From NCBI GenBank assembly GCA_030655215.1, contig JAURVZ010000060.1:52254-116253 (forward strand): a DNA stretch of 64,000 bases. Reading direction: 5' to 3'. Below the pieces are notes generated by a model, which was not told where the DNA came from, searched no databases, and was given only the letters and a program-made list of their open reading frames with translations. The position numbers were made by a program, and so were the translations under genes. Positions 16,395 to 24,547 of the stretch are shown piece after piece. How positions within the stretch are numbered: position 1 is the first letter of the stretch; each line of letters starts with the position of its first letter. This DNA is from Pseudolabrys sp. (GTDB lineage: Bacteria; Pseudomonadota; Alphaproteobacteria; Rhizobiales; Xanthobacteraceae).

Positions 16395-17018
16395 ATGCTG
16401 ACGCTTTACTATACCGCGCACACCTGTTCGCTGGCCTCGCATATCGCGCTGGAAGATGCCGGTGCGGCTTACGAGTTGAAGCGCCTCAGCTTCAAGACCG
16501 CCGATCAGCGATCGCCGGACTATGTGAAGATCAATCCGAAAGCGCGCGTGCCGGCGCTGGTAACGCCGCGCGGTGTGCTGACCGAGACGCCGGCGATGCT
16601 CGCCTTTATTGCGCAGTCGTTTCCGGACGCGAAGCTCGCGCCCTTCGATGATCCTTTCGCCTTCGCCGAAATCCAGTCGTTCAACAGTTATTTGTGTTCG
16701 ACCGTGCATGTCGCGCACGCGCACCGCATGCGCGGTTATCGCTGGGCCGACGATGAAGCCGCCTTCGTCTCGATGCAGAAGAAAGTGCCGGAAGCTGTGA
16801 CGGCGTGCTTCGAGATCATTGAGCAGACCATGCTGCGCGGACCGTGGGTCATGGGCGATAGCTACACGATTGCCGATCCCTATTTGTTTACATTGTCGCA
16901 ATGGCTGGAATCCGACGGCGTCGATCTAACGCGCATCCCGCGCGTTCTTGATCACCGCGCCCGCATGGCGGCGCGCCCGAATGTGAAGAAGGCGGTTGAC
17001 GTGGAATTGGCTGAGTAA
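16395..17018 (+). CDS. glutathione S-transferase family protein
   Basis: This 207-residue protein has the GST layout: MLTLYYTAHTCSLASHIALE with the N-terminal catalytic-type Cys/Ser pair, NPKARVPALVTP (cis-Pro), LTETPAMLAFIAQSFPD, and a helical C-terminal domain ending WLESDGVDLTRIP and the usual NVKKAVDVE close. It is only distantly related to the tandem pair at the left end. GGAAGAG lies eight bases upstream of the ATG. It begins 15 bp after the carboxylase alpha gene and ends 3 bp before the DUF1489 gene, so the three probably share a transcript. The substrate is unknown. Confidence 0.85.
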   Translation: MLTLYYTAHTCSLASHIALEDAGAAYELKRLSFKTADQRSPDYVKINPKARVPALVTPRGVLTETPAMLAFIAQSFPDAKLAPFDDPFAFAEIQSFNSYLCSTVHVAHAHRMRGYRWADDEAAFVSMQKKVPEAVTACFEIIEQTMLRGPWVMGDSYTIADPYLFTLSQWLESDGVDLTRIPRVLDHRARMAARPNVKKAVDVELAE

Positions 17019-17021
17019 AGT

Positions 17022-17459
17022 ATGCCGCTGCACCTGATCAAATTGTCCGTTGGTACGGATAGCGTTGCTGACCTCGAACACTGGATCAAGCTCAAGCAGA
17101 AGGAGCGCAAGGCGCGCGGCCTCAAGCCGGAACGTGTGCACACGACGCGCATGGTGCCGAAGCGTGTCGAGGAATTGCTCGCCGGTGGCTCGATCTACTG
17201 GGTGATCAAGGGCCAGATCATGTGCCGCGAACGCATCATCGCCATCACGCCGTTCAAGGACAAGGACGGCATCGGCCGCTGCAAGTTGGTGCTTGATCCG
17301 AAATGCATTCCGGTCGAGCCGCGCCCGCGTCAGGCGTTTCAGGGCTGGCGCTATCTCGATGAGAAAGACGCGCCGCGCGACCTCTCCAAGGCGGCTCCGG
17401 GCGCGGCGTTGATGCCGGAAGAGATGCGGAGGGAGTTGCGGGAGTTGGGGTTGTTGTAG
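17022..17459 (+). CDS. DUF1489 family protein
   Basis: This 145-residue protein matches DUF1489, a family conserved across alphaproteobacteria with no known function. Its features are MPLHLIKLSVGTDSV at the start, HTTRMVPKRVEELLAGGSIY, WVIKGQIMCRERIIAI and ELVxTxPRPRQAFQGWRYL-type sequence near residue 110. Charged, soluble and compact, it has a single internal Cys pair (MCRER, RCKLV). It starts 3 bp after the GST stop. The stop codon lies inside an extragenic palindrome that separates it from the convergent panC. Confidence 0.88.
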   Translation: MPLHLIKLSVGTDSVADLEHWIKLKQKERKARGLKPERVHTTRMVPKRVEELLAGGSIYWVIKGQIMCRERIIAITPFKDKDGIGRCKLVLDPKCIPVEPRPRQAFQGWRYLDEKDAPRDLSKAAPGAALMPEEMRRELRELGLL

Positions 17460-17534
17460 GGTGGGCTAAGGCGCGCTTGCGCCGAGCCCACCGCGACAAA
17501 AGACGGTGGGCACGCTTCGCTTTGCCCACCCTAC
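17456..17534. repeat. extragenic palindromic repeat between DUF1489 gene and panC
   Basis: The outer arms GTAGGGTGGGC (17456-17466) and GCCCACCCTAC (17524-17534) are exact reverse complements. Inside are two smaller hairpins, GTGGGCT/AGCCCAC with a GGCGC/GCGCC top, and GGTGGGCA with the right outer arm. This resembles the dispersed palindromes common in Bradyrhizobiaceae and could also terminate both convergent transcripts. Confidence 0.8.
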
Positions 17535-17543
17535 GACCGTAAG

Positions 17544-18395
17544 CTACACCGCCAGATTATCAATCAACCTTGTCTTGCCGATCTTCGCTGCGACGAGCAG
17601 CCGGATTGGTCCGTCTTTCAAAACAGAAACCGGCGCCAAGGTCAGCGCGTTGCGCGCCTCGAGATAATCGACCGCAAACTCCGCCTGCTTGATATGGCCG
17701 CGGCCTTCTTCCAGCACCATGGCAATCGGCTCGCCGGCCTTGATGCGCGCGGCGCAGGTCTTCATCGTGCGGTACAGAACCGGCGCATGGCGGCGCTCGA
17801 CCTCGCTCAAATAGACATTGCGCGATGACATCGCCAAACCATCCTTCTCGCGCACGGTGGCGATGCCGACCACTTTCACCGGAAAATCCAAATCCTTCGC
17901 CATTTGCGTGACGACGCGCAGCTGCTGGTAATCCTTCTGGCCGAACAGCGCGACATCCGGCGTAACTTGCGTGAACAGCTTGGCGACAACGGTCGCGACA
18001 CCGCCGAAGAAGTGAGGGCGGAATTTGTCTTCCAGTCCGGCCAGCGCCGGGCCTTCCGGCGCAAGCTTCAAGGCGAAACCTTCCGGATACATCGCGGCCG
18101 GCGAGGGCGCCCAGACCAGATCGGCTTTCGCCGTGGTCAATGCCGCGACATCGGTTTTCATCGTGCGCGGATAGCTGCCGAAGTCTTCCGTTGGCGCGAA
18201 CTGCGTCGGGTTAACGAAGATCGAGACGACGACGAGGTCGGCGCGCTTCTGCGCTTCGCGCACCAGCGCCAGATGCCCGGCATGCAGCGCGCCCATGGTC
18301 GGCACGAGGGCGATCGACTTGCCGTCTTTACGATAGCGCGCGATTTCTCGCCGCAGCGCGCTGACGGTGTGCACAACAGTCGGACGTTTCGCCAT
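17544..18395 (-). CDS. panC: pantothenate synthetase
   Basis: The 283-residue, full-length enzyme of coenzyme A synthesis joins pantoate and beta-alanine using ATP through a pantoyl-adenylate. Visible family marks are [16 protein letters not shown], with the HxGH nucleotide-binding motif; [32 protein letters not shown], which holds the pantoate site; and MSSRNVYLS, the KMSKS-like loop. The product is cytosolic. The panB partner is not in this window. It is transcribed toward the extragenic palindrome and diverges from mipZ across 165 bp. Confidence 0.96.
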   Translation of the reverse strand: MAKRPTVVHTVSALRREIARYRKDGKSIALVPTMGALHAGHLALVREAQKRADLVVVSIFVNPTQFAPTEDFGSYPRTMKTDVAALTTAKADLVWAPSPAAMYPEGFALKLAPEGPALAGLEDKFRPHFFGGVATVVAKLFTQVTPDVALFGQKDYQQLRVVTQMAKDLDFPVKVVGIATVREKDGLAMSSRNVYLSEVERRHAPVLYRTMKTCAARIKAGEPIAMVLEEGRGHIKQAEFAVDYLEARNALTLAPVSVLKDGPIRLLVAAKIGKTRLIDNLAV

Positions 18396-18464
18396 GCTTG
18401 GCTGCCTTAAAATGATCGCGTCAGGTTCCTGTCACGGAACAGGATTACGAAATAGCCCGCGAGG

Positions 18465-18494
18465 TTAACCACAGCCACGCAAGTTAATGGTTAA
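18465..18494. promoter_or_regulatory. pair of CtrA-like half-sites upstream of mipZ
   Basis: TTAACCAC (18465-18472, + strand) and TTAACCAT (18494-18487, - strand, reading ATGGTTAA on +) lie 67-96 bp before the mipZ ATG. TTAACCAT is the extended half-site of the cell-cycle regulator CtrA in alphaproteobacteria. The arrangement is not the canonical TTAA-N7-TTAA, so the call rests on half-site similarity only. Confidence 0.4.
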
Positions 18495-18560
18495 ACCCGG
18501 ATAAACTTGACTAAACTACCGCATTTAATGGACTATTGGCGCATCAAAGGACGCCCCTGA

Positions 18561-19481
18561 ATGCTGGTCCAACCGATCAAAAGTAGCACGCAATCGGCCC
18601 ATGTTGTCGTTCTCGGCAATGAAAAAGGCGGTTCCGGCAAGTCGACGACGGCGCTGCATGTTGCGGTCGCCTTGATGAAGGCCGGCCAGCGCGTCGCCAC
18701 CATCGATCTCGACTCGCGCCAGCAGAGCTTCACCCATTACATCGAGAACCGCCGCGCCTGGGCGCAGCGCGCCCGCTTCAATCTCGAACTGCCGACGCAT
18801 TATTGCGTGCCGCGCTCCGACACCAATTCGGTCGAAGCCAATGAGGCGAACGAGTTCAACAGCTTCTCGAAGGCGATTGCCGCGATCGAGCACACCCACG
18901 ACGTTGTCGTCATCGACTCGCCGGGCAACGACACCTATCTGATGCGCCTGGCGCACTCGATGGCCGACACGTTGGTCACGCCGCTGAATGACAGCTTCGT
19001 CGATTTCGACGTGCTGGCGACGCTCGACCCCACCGATTTCTCCGTCACTGGGGAAAGCCACTACGCGCAAATGGTGCGCGAGGCGCGCCGCCAGCGCCGC
19101 CTGGTCGATGGCCGCAACACGGACTGGATTGTCGTGCGCAACCGCCTGTCGACGCTTGGGTCGCGCAACAAGAAACTGGTCGGCGAGGGCATTGCCGCGC
19201 TCGGCAAGCGGATGGGATTCCGCACGGTCGACGGTTTCGCCGAGCGCGTCGTCTATCGCGAATTCTTCCCGCGTGGCCTGACCGCCTTTGACGATCTCGA
19301 CGAGGCGACCCTGGGCACCCGGCCGAACATGTCGCATCTGACCGCGCGCGAGGAAGTCATCGCGCTGCTGAACGCGCTGCACCTGCCCATGTCGGAAAAC
19401 GGCAAGCGCCGTGCTGCTGCGCGGGCCGAATGGTATTCGGTCATGGACCAGCCGTTGCAGGTTCACGACCTGCTGGCCTGA
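18561..19481 (+). CDS. mipZ: cell-division positioning ATPase MipZ
   Basis: This 306-residue ParA/MinD-type ATPase has a deviant Walker A, VVLGNEKGGSGKSTTALHVA, at residues 14-33. It also has TIDLDSRQQSFTHYIENR, the family-specific stretch after switch I, and DVVVIDSPGND in the Walker B region. In Caulobacter and relatives MipZ dimerises on DNA, is nucleated by ParB at the origin, and blocks FtsZ polymerisation near the poles so that division occurs at midcell. The NEKGG form separates it from ParA. A weak AGGA precedes the ATG, and CtrA-like half-sites lie upstream. Confidence 0.93.
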   Translation: MLVQPIKSSTQSAHVVVLGNEKGGSGKSTTALHVAVALMKAGQRVATIDLDSRQQSFTHYIENRRAWAQRARFNLELPTHYCVPRSDTNSVEANEANEFNSFSKAIAAIEHTHDVVVIDSPGNDTYLMRLAHSMADTLVTPLNDSFVDFDVLATLDPTDFSVTGESHYAQMVREARRQRRLVDGRNTDWIVVRNRLSTLGSRNKKLVGEGIAALGKRMGFRTVDGFAERVVYREFFPRGLTAFDDLDEATLGTRPNMSHLTAREEVIALLNALHLPMSENGKRRAAARAEWYSVMDQPLQVHDLLA

Positions 19482-19531
19482 GGCATTTAGACTGCCAAAG
19501 TCGCGCCGCGAATTGGTGTAGACTGGCGGTC

Positions 19532-20257
19532 ATGACGTCCCCGACCCGCAAAGACACGCAAACTCCCGCCGCCAAGACTTCGTCGCGGCCGGAGATCGAA
19601 GCTTTCCTGGAAAAAGTGAAAGGCCTCGGGCCCGCCGCCACCGCCGGCAAGCGCGGCCGGTTGATCTTTGCGCTCGACGCCACGATGAGCCGCCAGCCAA
19701 CTTGGGACACCGCCTGCGCGCTGCAGGCGGACATGTTCCGCGAGGCGGCCTCGATCGGCGGGCTCGATATCCAGCTGGTCTATTTTCGCGGACTGAATGA
19801 GTGCCGCGCCTCCGGCTGGGTTGCCGACTCCGGCAAACTCGCCTCCTTGATGGGGCGCATCTCCTGTCAGGGCGGCCATACGCAAATCGGCAAGGTGCTG
19901 AGCCATGCCCGCAAGGAGCAGGCGGCGCAGCGCGTGCAGGCGCTGGTGTTTGTTGGCGACGCGATGGAAGAGGGCATCGACAGCTTAGCGCATGCCGCCG
20001 GTGAACTCGGCCTGCTCGGCGTGCCGGTGTTCATGTTTCAGGAGGGCAACGACGCCGTTGCCGAGACCGCCTATCGCGAGATCGCCCGGCTGTCGCGTGG
20101 CGCCTGGTGCCGGTTTGATACTGGCTCGGCGGCGCAACTGGCCGAACTGCTGCGCGCCGTTGCCGCCTATGCCGCCGGCGGCCTTAAAGCGCTCTCCGAC
20201 CTGTCGGCGCGCAAGGCCGGTGGCGCACGCTTGTTGCTCGCGCAGATGAAATCATGA
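19532..20257 (+). CDS. VWA-like domain protein
   Basis: This 241-residue protein begins with a short polar segment. From about residue 35 it has an alpha/beta fold with GRLIFALDATMSRQPTWDTA, where D-x-T-x-S resembles a von Willebrand A metal (MIDAS) site. Later strands VQALVFVGDAMEE and LGVPVFMFQEG fit the same Rossmann-like sheet. There is no signal peptide. The ATG at 19532 follows TGGCGGTC; the longer frame to 19430 overlaps mipZ. Its stop overlaps the next start (ATGA), coupling it to a membrane J-domain protein. Acting together with that chaperone is a plausible inference; the function is unknown. Confidence 0.75.
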   Translation: MTSPTRKDTQTPAAKTSSRPEIEAFLEKVKGLGPAATAGKRGRLIFALDATMSRQPTWDTACALQADMFREAASIGGLDIQLVYFRGLNECRASGWVADSGKLASLMGRISCQGGHTQIGKVLSHARKEQAAQRVQALVFVGDAMEEGIDSLAHAAGELGLLGVPVFMFQEGNDAVAETAYREIARLSRGAWCRFDTGSAAQLAELLRAVAAYAAGGLKALSDLSARKAGGARLLLAQMKS

Positions 20258-20955
20258 TGCTCGTCTTCGGCTTGCTTGCTCTGGTGCTCGGCCTTTGGGC
20301 GCTCAATGTGGTGTCCAAGGTCGATCCGCAGCTCGGCGCGCGCATCCTCAAGGCCGGCGGCGGCATTCTGGCGGTCGGTATGGCCGGCTTCCTCGGCCTG
20401 CGCGGCGAACTCGCCATTGCCATTCCGCTCGGCATTTTCGGACTGGGTTTGCTGGGCTGGGTGCCGTTCGGCCCGGCCGGCTTTTCCGAGCGCACCCAAA
20501 AGAAGACCGGGCAGACCTCGCGTGTCCGCACGGCGTTCATTGAAATGGCGCTGGATCACGACAGTGGCGCGATGGGCGGGCTGGTGCTGGCCGGCCGGTT
20601 TCAGGGCTGCACGTTTGAAAGTCTCGATACCAAGCTGCTGATCGAATTGCTGACCGAAGTCGACGACGAAAGCCGGGCGCTACTTGTTCCGTATCTTGAC
20701 CGCCGGGACGCCAGTTGGCGTGAACACGCGCAAGGTGACACGGCAACGGGGCGGGGCAGTACGACGAGCAACGGCAAAATGTCGGACCAGGAAGCCTATC
20801 AGATCCTTGGCCTGGAAGCTGGCGCGAGCGCGGACGCCATCGGGCGCGCGCATCGCACGCTGATGAAGAAATTCCATCCCGACCAAGGGGGCTCGACGTA
20901 TCTCGCGGCCCGTATCAATGAGGCCAAAGAAATTCTGCTTCGCAGACATCGCTGA
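20254..20955 (+). CDS. membrane-anchored J-domain protein
   Basis: The 233-residue protein has two or three N-terminal hydrophobic segments (residues 1-16, 30-50, 55-72) with a soluble middle. Its C-terminal J domain runs from about residue 175: DQEAYQILGLEAGASADAIG, then KKFHPDQGG with the HPD signature at 208-210 that stimulates Hsp70 ATPase. The membrane-first, J-domain-last order resembles the mitochondrial Tim14/Pam18 type found in alphaproteobacteria. It would recruit DnaK to the inner membrane; the client is unknown. It is coupled by a 4-nt overlap to the VWA-like gene. No Cys-rich or Gly/Phe region is present, so it is not a DnaJ orthologue. Confidence 0.85.
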   Translation: MMLVFGLLALVLGLWALNVVSKVDPQLGARILKAGGGILAVGMAGFLGLRGELAIAIPLGIFGLGLLGWVPFGPAGFSERTQKKTGQTSRVRTAFIEMALDHDSGAMGGLVLAGRFQGCTFESLDTKLLIELLTEVDDESRALLVPYLDRRDASWREHAQGDTATGRGSTTSNGKMSDQEAYQILGLEAGASADAIGRAHRTLMKKFHPDQGGSTYLAARINEAKEILLRRHR

Positions 20956-21040
20956 TGTACTCCGCACATACCATCACCAGCGGCTCCTGATCGTCTGACT
21001 TTTAGTCCCGTTATCGTATCGTTTTTTGTTGTTACGCAGG

Positions 21041-21054
21041 CCCGGTTATCCGGG
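21041..21054 (-). terminator. weak hairpin downstream of the carboxypeptidase gene
   Basis: CCCGG (21041-21045) pairs with CCGGG (21050-21054), 15 bp beyond the dacA-like stop on the minus strand. Only short arms and no tight T-tract are present, so termination here is uncertain. Confidence 0.35.
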
Positions 21055-21068
21055 TCAGGCGGCAGTCT

Positions 21069-22679
21069 TTAGTTCTTCAGCAGCATGCAGGGGATTTCGC
21101 TGCGCTTGAGGTTCTTGCAGGCATTCTCGGCCTGATCCTTGTCGAGACCGGCGAAGCGGGCGCGGTAGAGCGCCTTGTCGCCTTTGGCGACCTTCTCGGT
21201 GAACGGATCGGCCTTGCCGAGCTGATCCTTGGCCTTGGTCTGCGCCGCGTTGAGGCGCTCCTTGGCGTTGTCTTCATCGGGAAAGGCACCGACCTGGATC
21301 ATCCAGCCGCCGTGACGCGACACGGCCTTGGCAGCAGGGTCGGCATGAGCGGGCAGGTGCGCAACGATGGCCGTCTCGGGGACCTTATCGCCAACGGAAG
21401 CCAGTTGCGCAGGCCGCGACGGCTTGCTGTCGCTGACCGTCATGACACCGAGAATGCCATTGCCGGTACCGGCGCCGGGCGGCTGCGCCGGCGGTTCGCT
21501 CTTGATCGTCGCGACAGTTGTAACGGTGGCTGTCGTCGCCGGCGGCGTTGTCAGCTTGCGGTTATCGGACGGGATGGCGGAGAGAGCGGCCATTTGCACG
21601 CCGGATTTGACGCTGACGGTTTTGACGGCGACCGGCTTGATCGGCTCAGTGGAACCCAGCGAGGGTGAGTTCGCCGGGGGAGTAACGGCGGCTACGGCTT
21701 CAGCGCGCGGATCGCGCTCTGGCACCGGCGGCTTGGCCGGCATTTTGACTTCCGCCATCGCCGTGCCTTCGGCAACCGGCGGTGCGGTGCGGGTGGTCGA
21801 GGCGGTGACGATGTGGCCTTCGATCAGGCCGCGCACGCGGGCATCGCGCGACTTGCCGCTCGAGCCGCCGAAGACGACGGCGACGACGTAACGCTTGTCG
21901 CGCTTGACCGAGGTGACGATGTTGAAGCCGGACGCGTTAATATAGCCGGTCTTGATGCCGTCGACGCCATCGACCGTGCCGAGCAACTTGTTATGGTTGC
22001 GCATGACGCGGCCACGGAATGCGAAGCTCTTGGTTGAGAAGTAATTGAAATAGTTAGGGAAACGGTCGCGGATGGCGCGGCCGAGCAGGGCCTGGTCGCG
22101 CGCGGTCGTCACCTGGTCCTCATTCGGAAGGCCCGAGGCGTTCTTGTAGGTCGTGTTCGACATGCCGATCGAACGGGCCTTGGCCGTCATCATGCGGCCG
22201 AAACTGCCTTCGTCGCCGCCGAGCGCCTCGCCGATGACGGCGGCAGCGTCATTGGCCGACTTGGTGACGACAGCGCGGATTGCCTGTTCGACCTGAAGCG
22301 TTTCGCCAGGCCGGAGGCCCAACTTGGACGGCGCCTGGGCCGAGGCCTGCGCCGAGACCGGCAGTTCATCGGTGAGCTTGATCTTGCCGGATTCCAGACG
22401 CTCGAACAGCATATAGAGCGTCATGATCTTGGTCAGCGAGGCCGGGTGGCGAATGGCGTCCGGACTGGACGACTGCATGACCGTGCCGGAATTGGCATCG
22501 ACGACGATAGAGGACTGCGGCGGGGTATAGCGGGCGGCTTTGGCGGCGGGAGCCTTGCCACGGCCGCGCTTGGCGCGGGCGTCGGCATCGCCGGCCGTCG
22601 TGGTTACGAGCAGAAGCGCCGTCAGCCCGAGGGCACCCCAACGGACAACGCGTTGGACCTGACCTCCTGGACCTGACAT
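21069..22679 (-). CDS. D-alanyl-D-alanine carboxypeptidase (PBP5/6 type) with C-terminal SPOR domain
   Basis: The 536-residue protein has a signal peptide, then a serine-peptidase S11 domain with all three active-site motifs: SLTK (S81, K84), SAN (141-143) and KTG (243-245). It trims the terminal D-Ala from peptidoglycan pentapeptides. A Pro/Thr/Ala-rich linker of about 170 residues leads to a SPOR domain at about 460-535 (GGWMIQVGAFPDEDNAKERL, and ALYRARFAGLDKDQAENACK), which binds glycan strands stripped of peptides at the division site. This enzyme-SPOR fusion is usual in Hyphomicrobiales and replaces the amphipathic anchor of E. coli PBP5. GGGGAG precedes the ATG. Confidence 0.93.
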   Translation of the reverse strand: MSGPGGQVQRVVRWGALGLTALLLVTTTAGDADARAKRGRGKAPAAKAARYTPPQSSIVVDANSGTVMQSSSPDAIRHPASLTKIMTLYMLFERLESGKIKLTDELPVSAQASAQAPSKLGLRPGETLQVEQAIRAVVTKSANDAAAVIGEALGGDEGSFGRMMTAKARSIGMSNTTYKNASGLPNEDQVTTARDQALLGRAIRDRFPNYFNYFSTKSFAFRGRVMRNHNKLLGTVDGVDGIKTGYINASGFNIVTSVKRDKRYVVAVVFGGSSGKSRDARVRGLIEGHIVTASTTRTAPPVAEGTAMAEVKMPAKPPVPERDPRAEAVAAVTPPANSPSLGSTEPIKPVAVKTVSVKSGVQMAALSAIPSDNRKLTTPPATTATVTTVATIKSEPPAQPPGAGTGNGILGVMTVSDSKPSRPAQLASVGDKVPETAIVAHLPAHADPAAKAVSRHGGWMIQVGAFPDEDNAKERLNAAQTKAKDQLGKADPFTEKVAKGDKALYRARFAGLDKDQAENACKNLKRSEIPCMLLKN

Positions 22680-22824
22680 CTGTGCTCCCCAACCCCGTTA
22701 CGGAAAACTTCCTGGACCACCTTCGTGGCCATTTTATAGCGCCATTGCAGCGCAAGAACGTAAGACCGTAGGAGAACGCGGTATACAAAATCTTAAATTA
22801 TCCTGCTGATTTTGCGGTAAATTT

Positions 22825-22870
22825 TGCAGTGCAATATAAGAATTGACTTTATTGTGCAGTGCGGTATAAA
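22825..22870 (+). promoter_or_regulatory. phasin promoter with a paired TGCAGTGC repeat
   Basis: TTGACT (22843-22848) and TATAAA (22865-22870), 16 bp apart, form a good sigma-70-type promoter. TGCAGTGCAATATAA (22825-22839) and TGCAGTGCGGTATAA (22855-22869) are near-identical and start exactly 30 bp apart. The second overlaps the -10. A repressor bound there would occlude polymerase; PhaR, the usual phasin repressor, is the obvious candidate by inference. Confidence 0.65.
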
Positions 22871-22949
22871 TCTGCCCGTGCGCCGGGATAGGCCGGAACC
22901 TCAAGAAGCACGTTTAGGCGCCGTTTTAGCGGAGCCGGGAGAGACGAAA

Positions 22950-23279
22950 ATGGTCAAGAATTTCGAGGACCTCCAGCAGGTCAGCAAAGAGAATATCGAC
23001 ATTGCCGTGAAGTCCGTCGGCACCGTTTCCAAGAGCGCCCAGGCGATCGCCGTTGAGATCGCCGACTATTCGAAGAAGTCCTTCGAAGAGAGCACTGCCG
23101 CGCTCGAGAAGCTGTTCGGCGTCAAGTCGGTCGAAAAGGCCATCGAGCTGCAGACCGAATACGCCAAGACCGCGTATGAAGGTTTCGTCGCCGAAGCCGC
23201 CAAGATCGGCGAAATGTACCAGGCGATGGCCAAGGAATCGTTCAAGCCGTTCGAACTGGCGATGGCGAAAGCCAAGTAG
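22950..23279 (+). CDS. phasin family protein
   Basis: This 109-residue all-helical protein (MVKNFEDLQQVSKENIDIAV, then SKSAQAIAVEIADYSKKSFE and LEKLFGVKSVEKAIELQTEY) matches the alphaproteobacterial phasin-2 family. Phasins coat polyhydroxyalkanoate granules and set their number and size; some members are also stress proteins. No signal or membrane segment is present. GGGAGAGACGAAA precedes the ATG, so the 42-residue upstream extension of the frame is rejected. The promoter at 22843-22870 and the terminator at 23308 make it a monocistronic, probably strongly expressed gene. No PHA synthase is in the window. Confidence 0.92.
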   Translation: MVKNFEDLQQVSKENIDIAVKSVGTVSKSAQAIAVEIADYSKKSFEESTAALEKLFGVKSVEKAIELQTEYAKTAYEGFVAEAAKIGEMYQAMAKESFKPFELAMAKAK

Positions 23280-23307
23280 CTCGTTTCCAAGGCTGAGAAC
23301 TAAAAAA

Positions 23308-23331
23308 GCCCGGCGCTTGCGCCGGGCTTTT
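23308..23331. terminator. bidirectional rho-independent terminator (phasin/aquaporin)
   Basis: GCCCGGCG (23308-23315) pairs with CGCCGGGC (23320-23327), followed by TTTT on the plus side and by AAAAAA before the stem, which becomes a U-tract on the minus strand. It sits between convergent phasin and aquaporin genes. A near-identical copy is at 25531. Confidence 0.9.
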
Positions 23332-23369
23332 CGTTGGACGGATGTGGCGTGCGAGCGTGGCGTCTCAGT

Positions 23370-24035
23370 TCAGGAAACCTTGGTCCATAATACTCTGGCG
23401 GCGGCAACCGCCGCGCCGACGCCGACCAGTTGTGCCGTTACAAACGGCATGACACTGGCCGGCGCGATGCCTGAGAATGTGTCGGACAGCGCGCGCGCGA
23501 CGGTGACCGCCGGATTGGCGAACGACGTCGAGGCGGTGAACCAGTACGCCGCCGTGATATAGAGACCGACCGCGTAGGGAAGGGCTGCGCGAGCATTGGC
23601 AAGGCAGCCAAAGATTGTCAGACCGAGACCGAATGTCGCTACGGCCTCAGAAAACCACTGACCGGCGCCGGAACGGGTTTTCTCAGACATCTGCAAAATC
23701 GGAAGATCGAACATGGCATGGGCGGCGATGACGCCGAGGATGGCCCCGGCAAGCTGCGCGCCGATGTAGGGCGCGACATCGCGCCAAGGCAGTTCGCGGC
23801 GTGCGGCAAAGGCGAGCGTAACGGCGGGGTTCATATGCGCGCCGGAGACGGGCCCGAAGATCAGGATAAGCACGACCAGTGCGGCGCCGGTTGGAATAGT
23901 GTTGCCAAGCAAGGCAAGCGCGACATTCCCGCTTGCCAGCCGCTCGGCCATGATGCCGGAGCCGACCACGGCAGCGAGCAAAAAGGCGCTTGCAAGCGTC
24001 TCGGCAAAGAGCTGCCGGTAAATCGCCGCGGTCAC
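23370..24035 (-). CDS. aqpS: aquaporin/aquaglyceroporin of an arsenic locus (AqpS-like)
   Basis: This 221-residue MIP-family channel has six membrane segments and the two pore motifs, HMNPAVTLAF and FANPAVTVAR. Its GTG start overlaps the arsC stop by 4 nt. In Sinorhizobium meliloti an aquaglyceroporin encoded between arsR and arsC lets the arsenite made by ArsC flow out of the cell, replacing the ArsB pump. The same gene set here, with no arsB or acr3, makes that role likely. General glycerol or water transport is the alternative. It is the last gene of the arsR-arsC-aqpS unit. Confidence 0.88.
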   Translation of the reverse strand: MTAAIYRQLFAETLASAFLLAAVVGSGIMAERLASGNVALALLGNTIPTGAALVVLILIFGPVSGAHMNPAVTLAFAARRELPWRDVAPYIGAQLAGAILGVIAAHAMFDLPILQMSEKTRSGAGQWFSEAVATFGLGLTIFGCLANARAALPYAVGLYITAAYWFTASTSFANPAVTVARALSDTFSGIAPASVMPFVTAQLVGVGAAVAAARVLWTKVS

Positions 24036-24547
24036 GGCGATGCAACGGCTTGGTCGAGTCGTCCAATGTCGCGCAGGCGGCTTTGCATTGTCATACTGTC
24101 GAGTTTTTCAAATGGTAACGCGACGAACAGGTCGATACGGCGGCCCAGCATCCGGTAAGCCTCTTTGAATGCGAGCGCGATTTCCGCGCCGGTCCCGTCG
24201 GCTGCGGCCGGATCGGAAATCCCCCAGTGGGCTGTCATCGGCTTGCCGGGCCAGATCGGACAAGTCTCGCCAGCAGCGTTGTCGCAAACCGTGAAGATGA
24301 AATCGATTGGCGCTGCGCCCGGCGCTGCGAACTCAGCCCATGTTTTTGAACGCAAGGCGCTGATGTCGTGTCCGAGCGATGACAGCAAAGCAAGTGTTTG
24401 CGGATGTACCTCGCCCTTCGGTTGCGAGCCGGCGCTGAATGCCTGAAATTTTCCAGCGCCTGATCTGTTGAGGATGCTTTCCGCCAACACCGAGCGAGCG
24501 GAATTGCCGGTGCATAAAAACAGGACAGTGAACGCACGATCACGCAT
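24032..24547 (-). CDS. arsC: arsenate reductase, low-molecular-weight phosphatase fold
   Basis: This 171-residue protein is of the thioredoxin/LMW-PTPase type. The P-loop FLCTGNSARS supplies the nucleophilic Cys (C12) and Arg (R18). FTVCDNAAGETCP provides the second and third redox Cys of the relay that reduces arsenate to arsenite. ISDPAA holds the catalytic Asp. It extends about 30 residues past the usual end (RIDLFVALPFEKLDSM and a short tail). It overlaps arsR by 8 nt and aqpS by 4 nt, so all three are one operon. The product arsenite would leave through the aquaporin. Confidence 0.92.
   Translation of the reverse strand: MRDRAFTVLFLCTGNSARSVLAESILNRSGAGKFQAFSAGSQPKGEVHPQTLALLSSLGHDISALRSKTWAEFAAPGAAPIDFIFTVCDNAAGETCPIWPGKPMTAHWGISDPAAADGTGAEIALAFKEAYRMLGRRIDLFVALPFEKLDSMTMQSRLRDIGRLDQAVASP

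Noticed and set aside
15381..16901. A 506-residue minus-strand frame across the carboxylase alpha and GST genes
   Set aside because: It spans two well-supported plus-strand genes and reads as Arg/His-rich shadow sequence.
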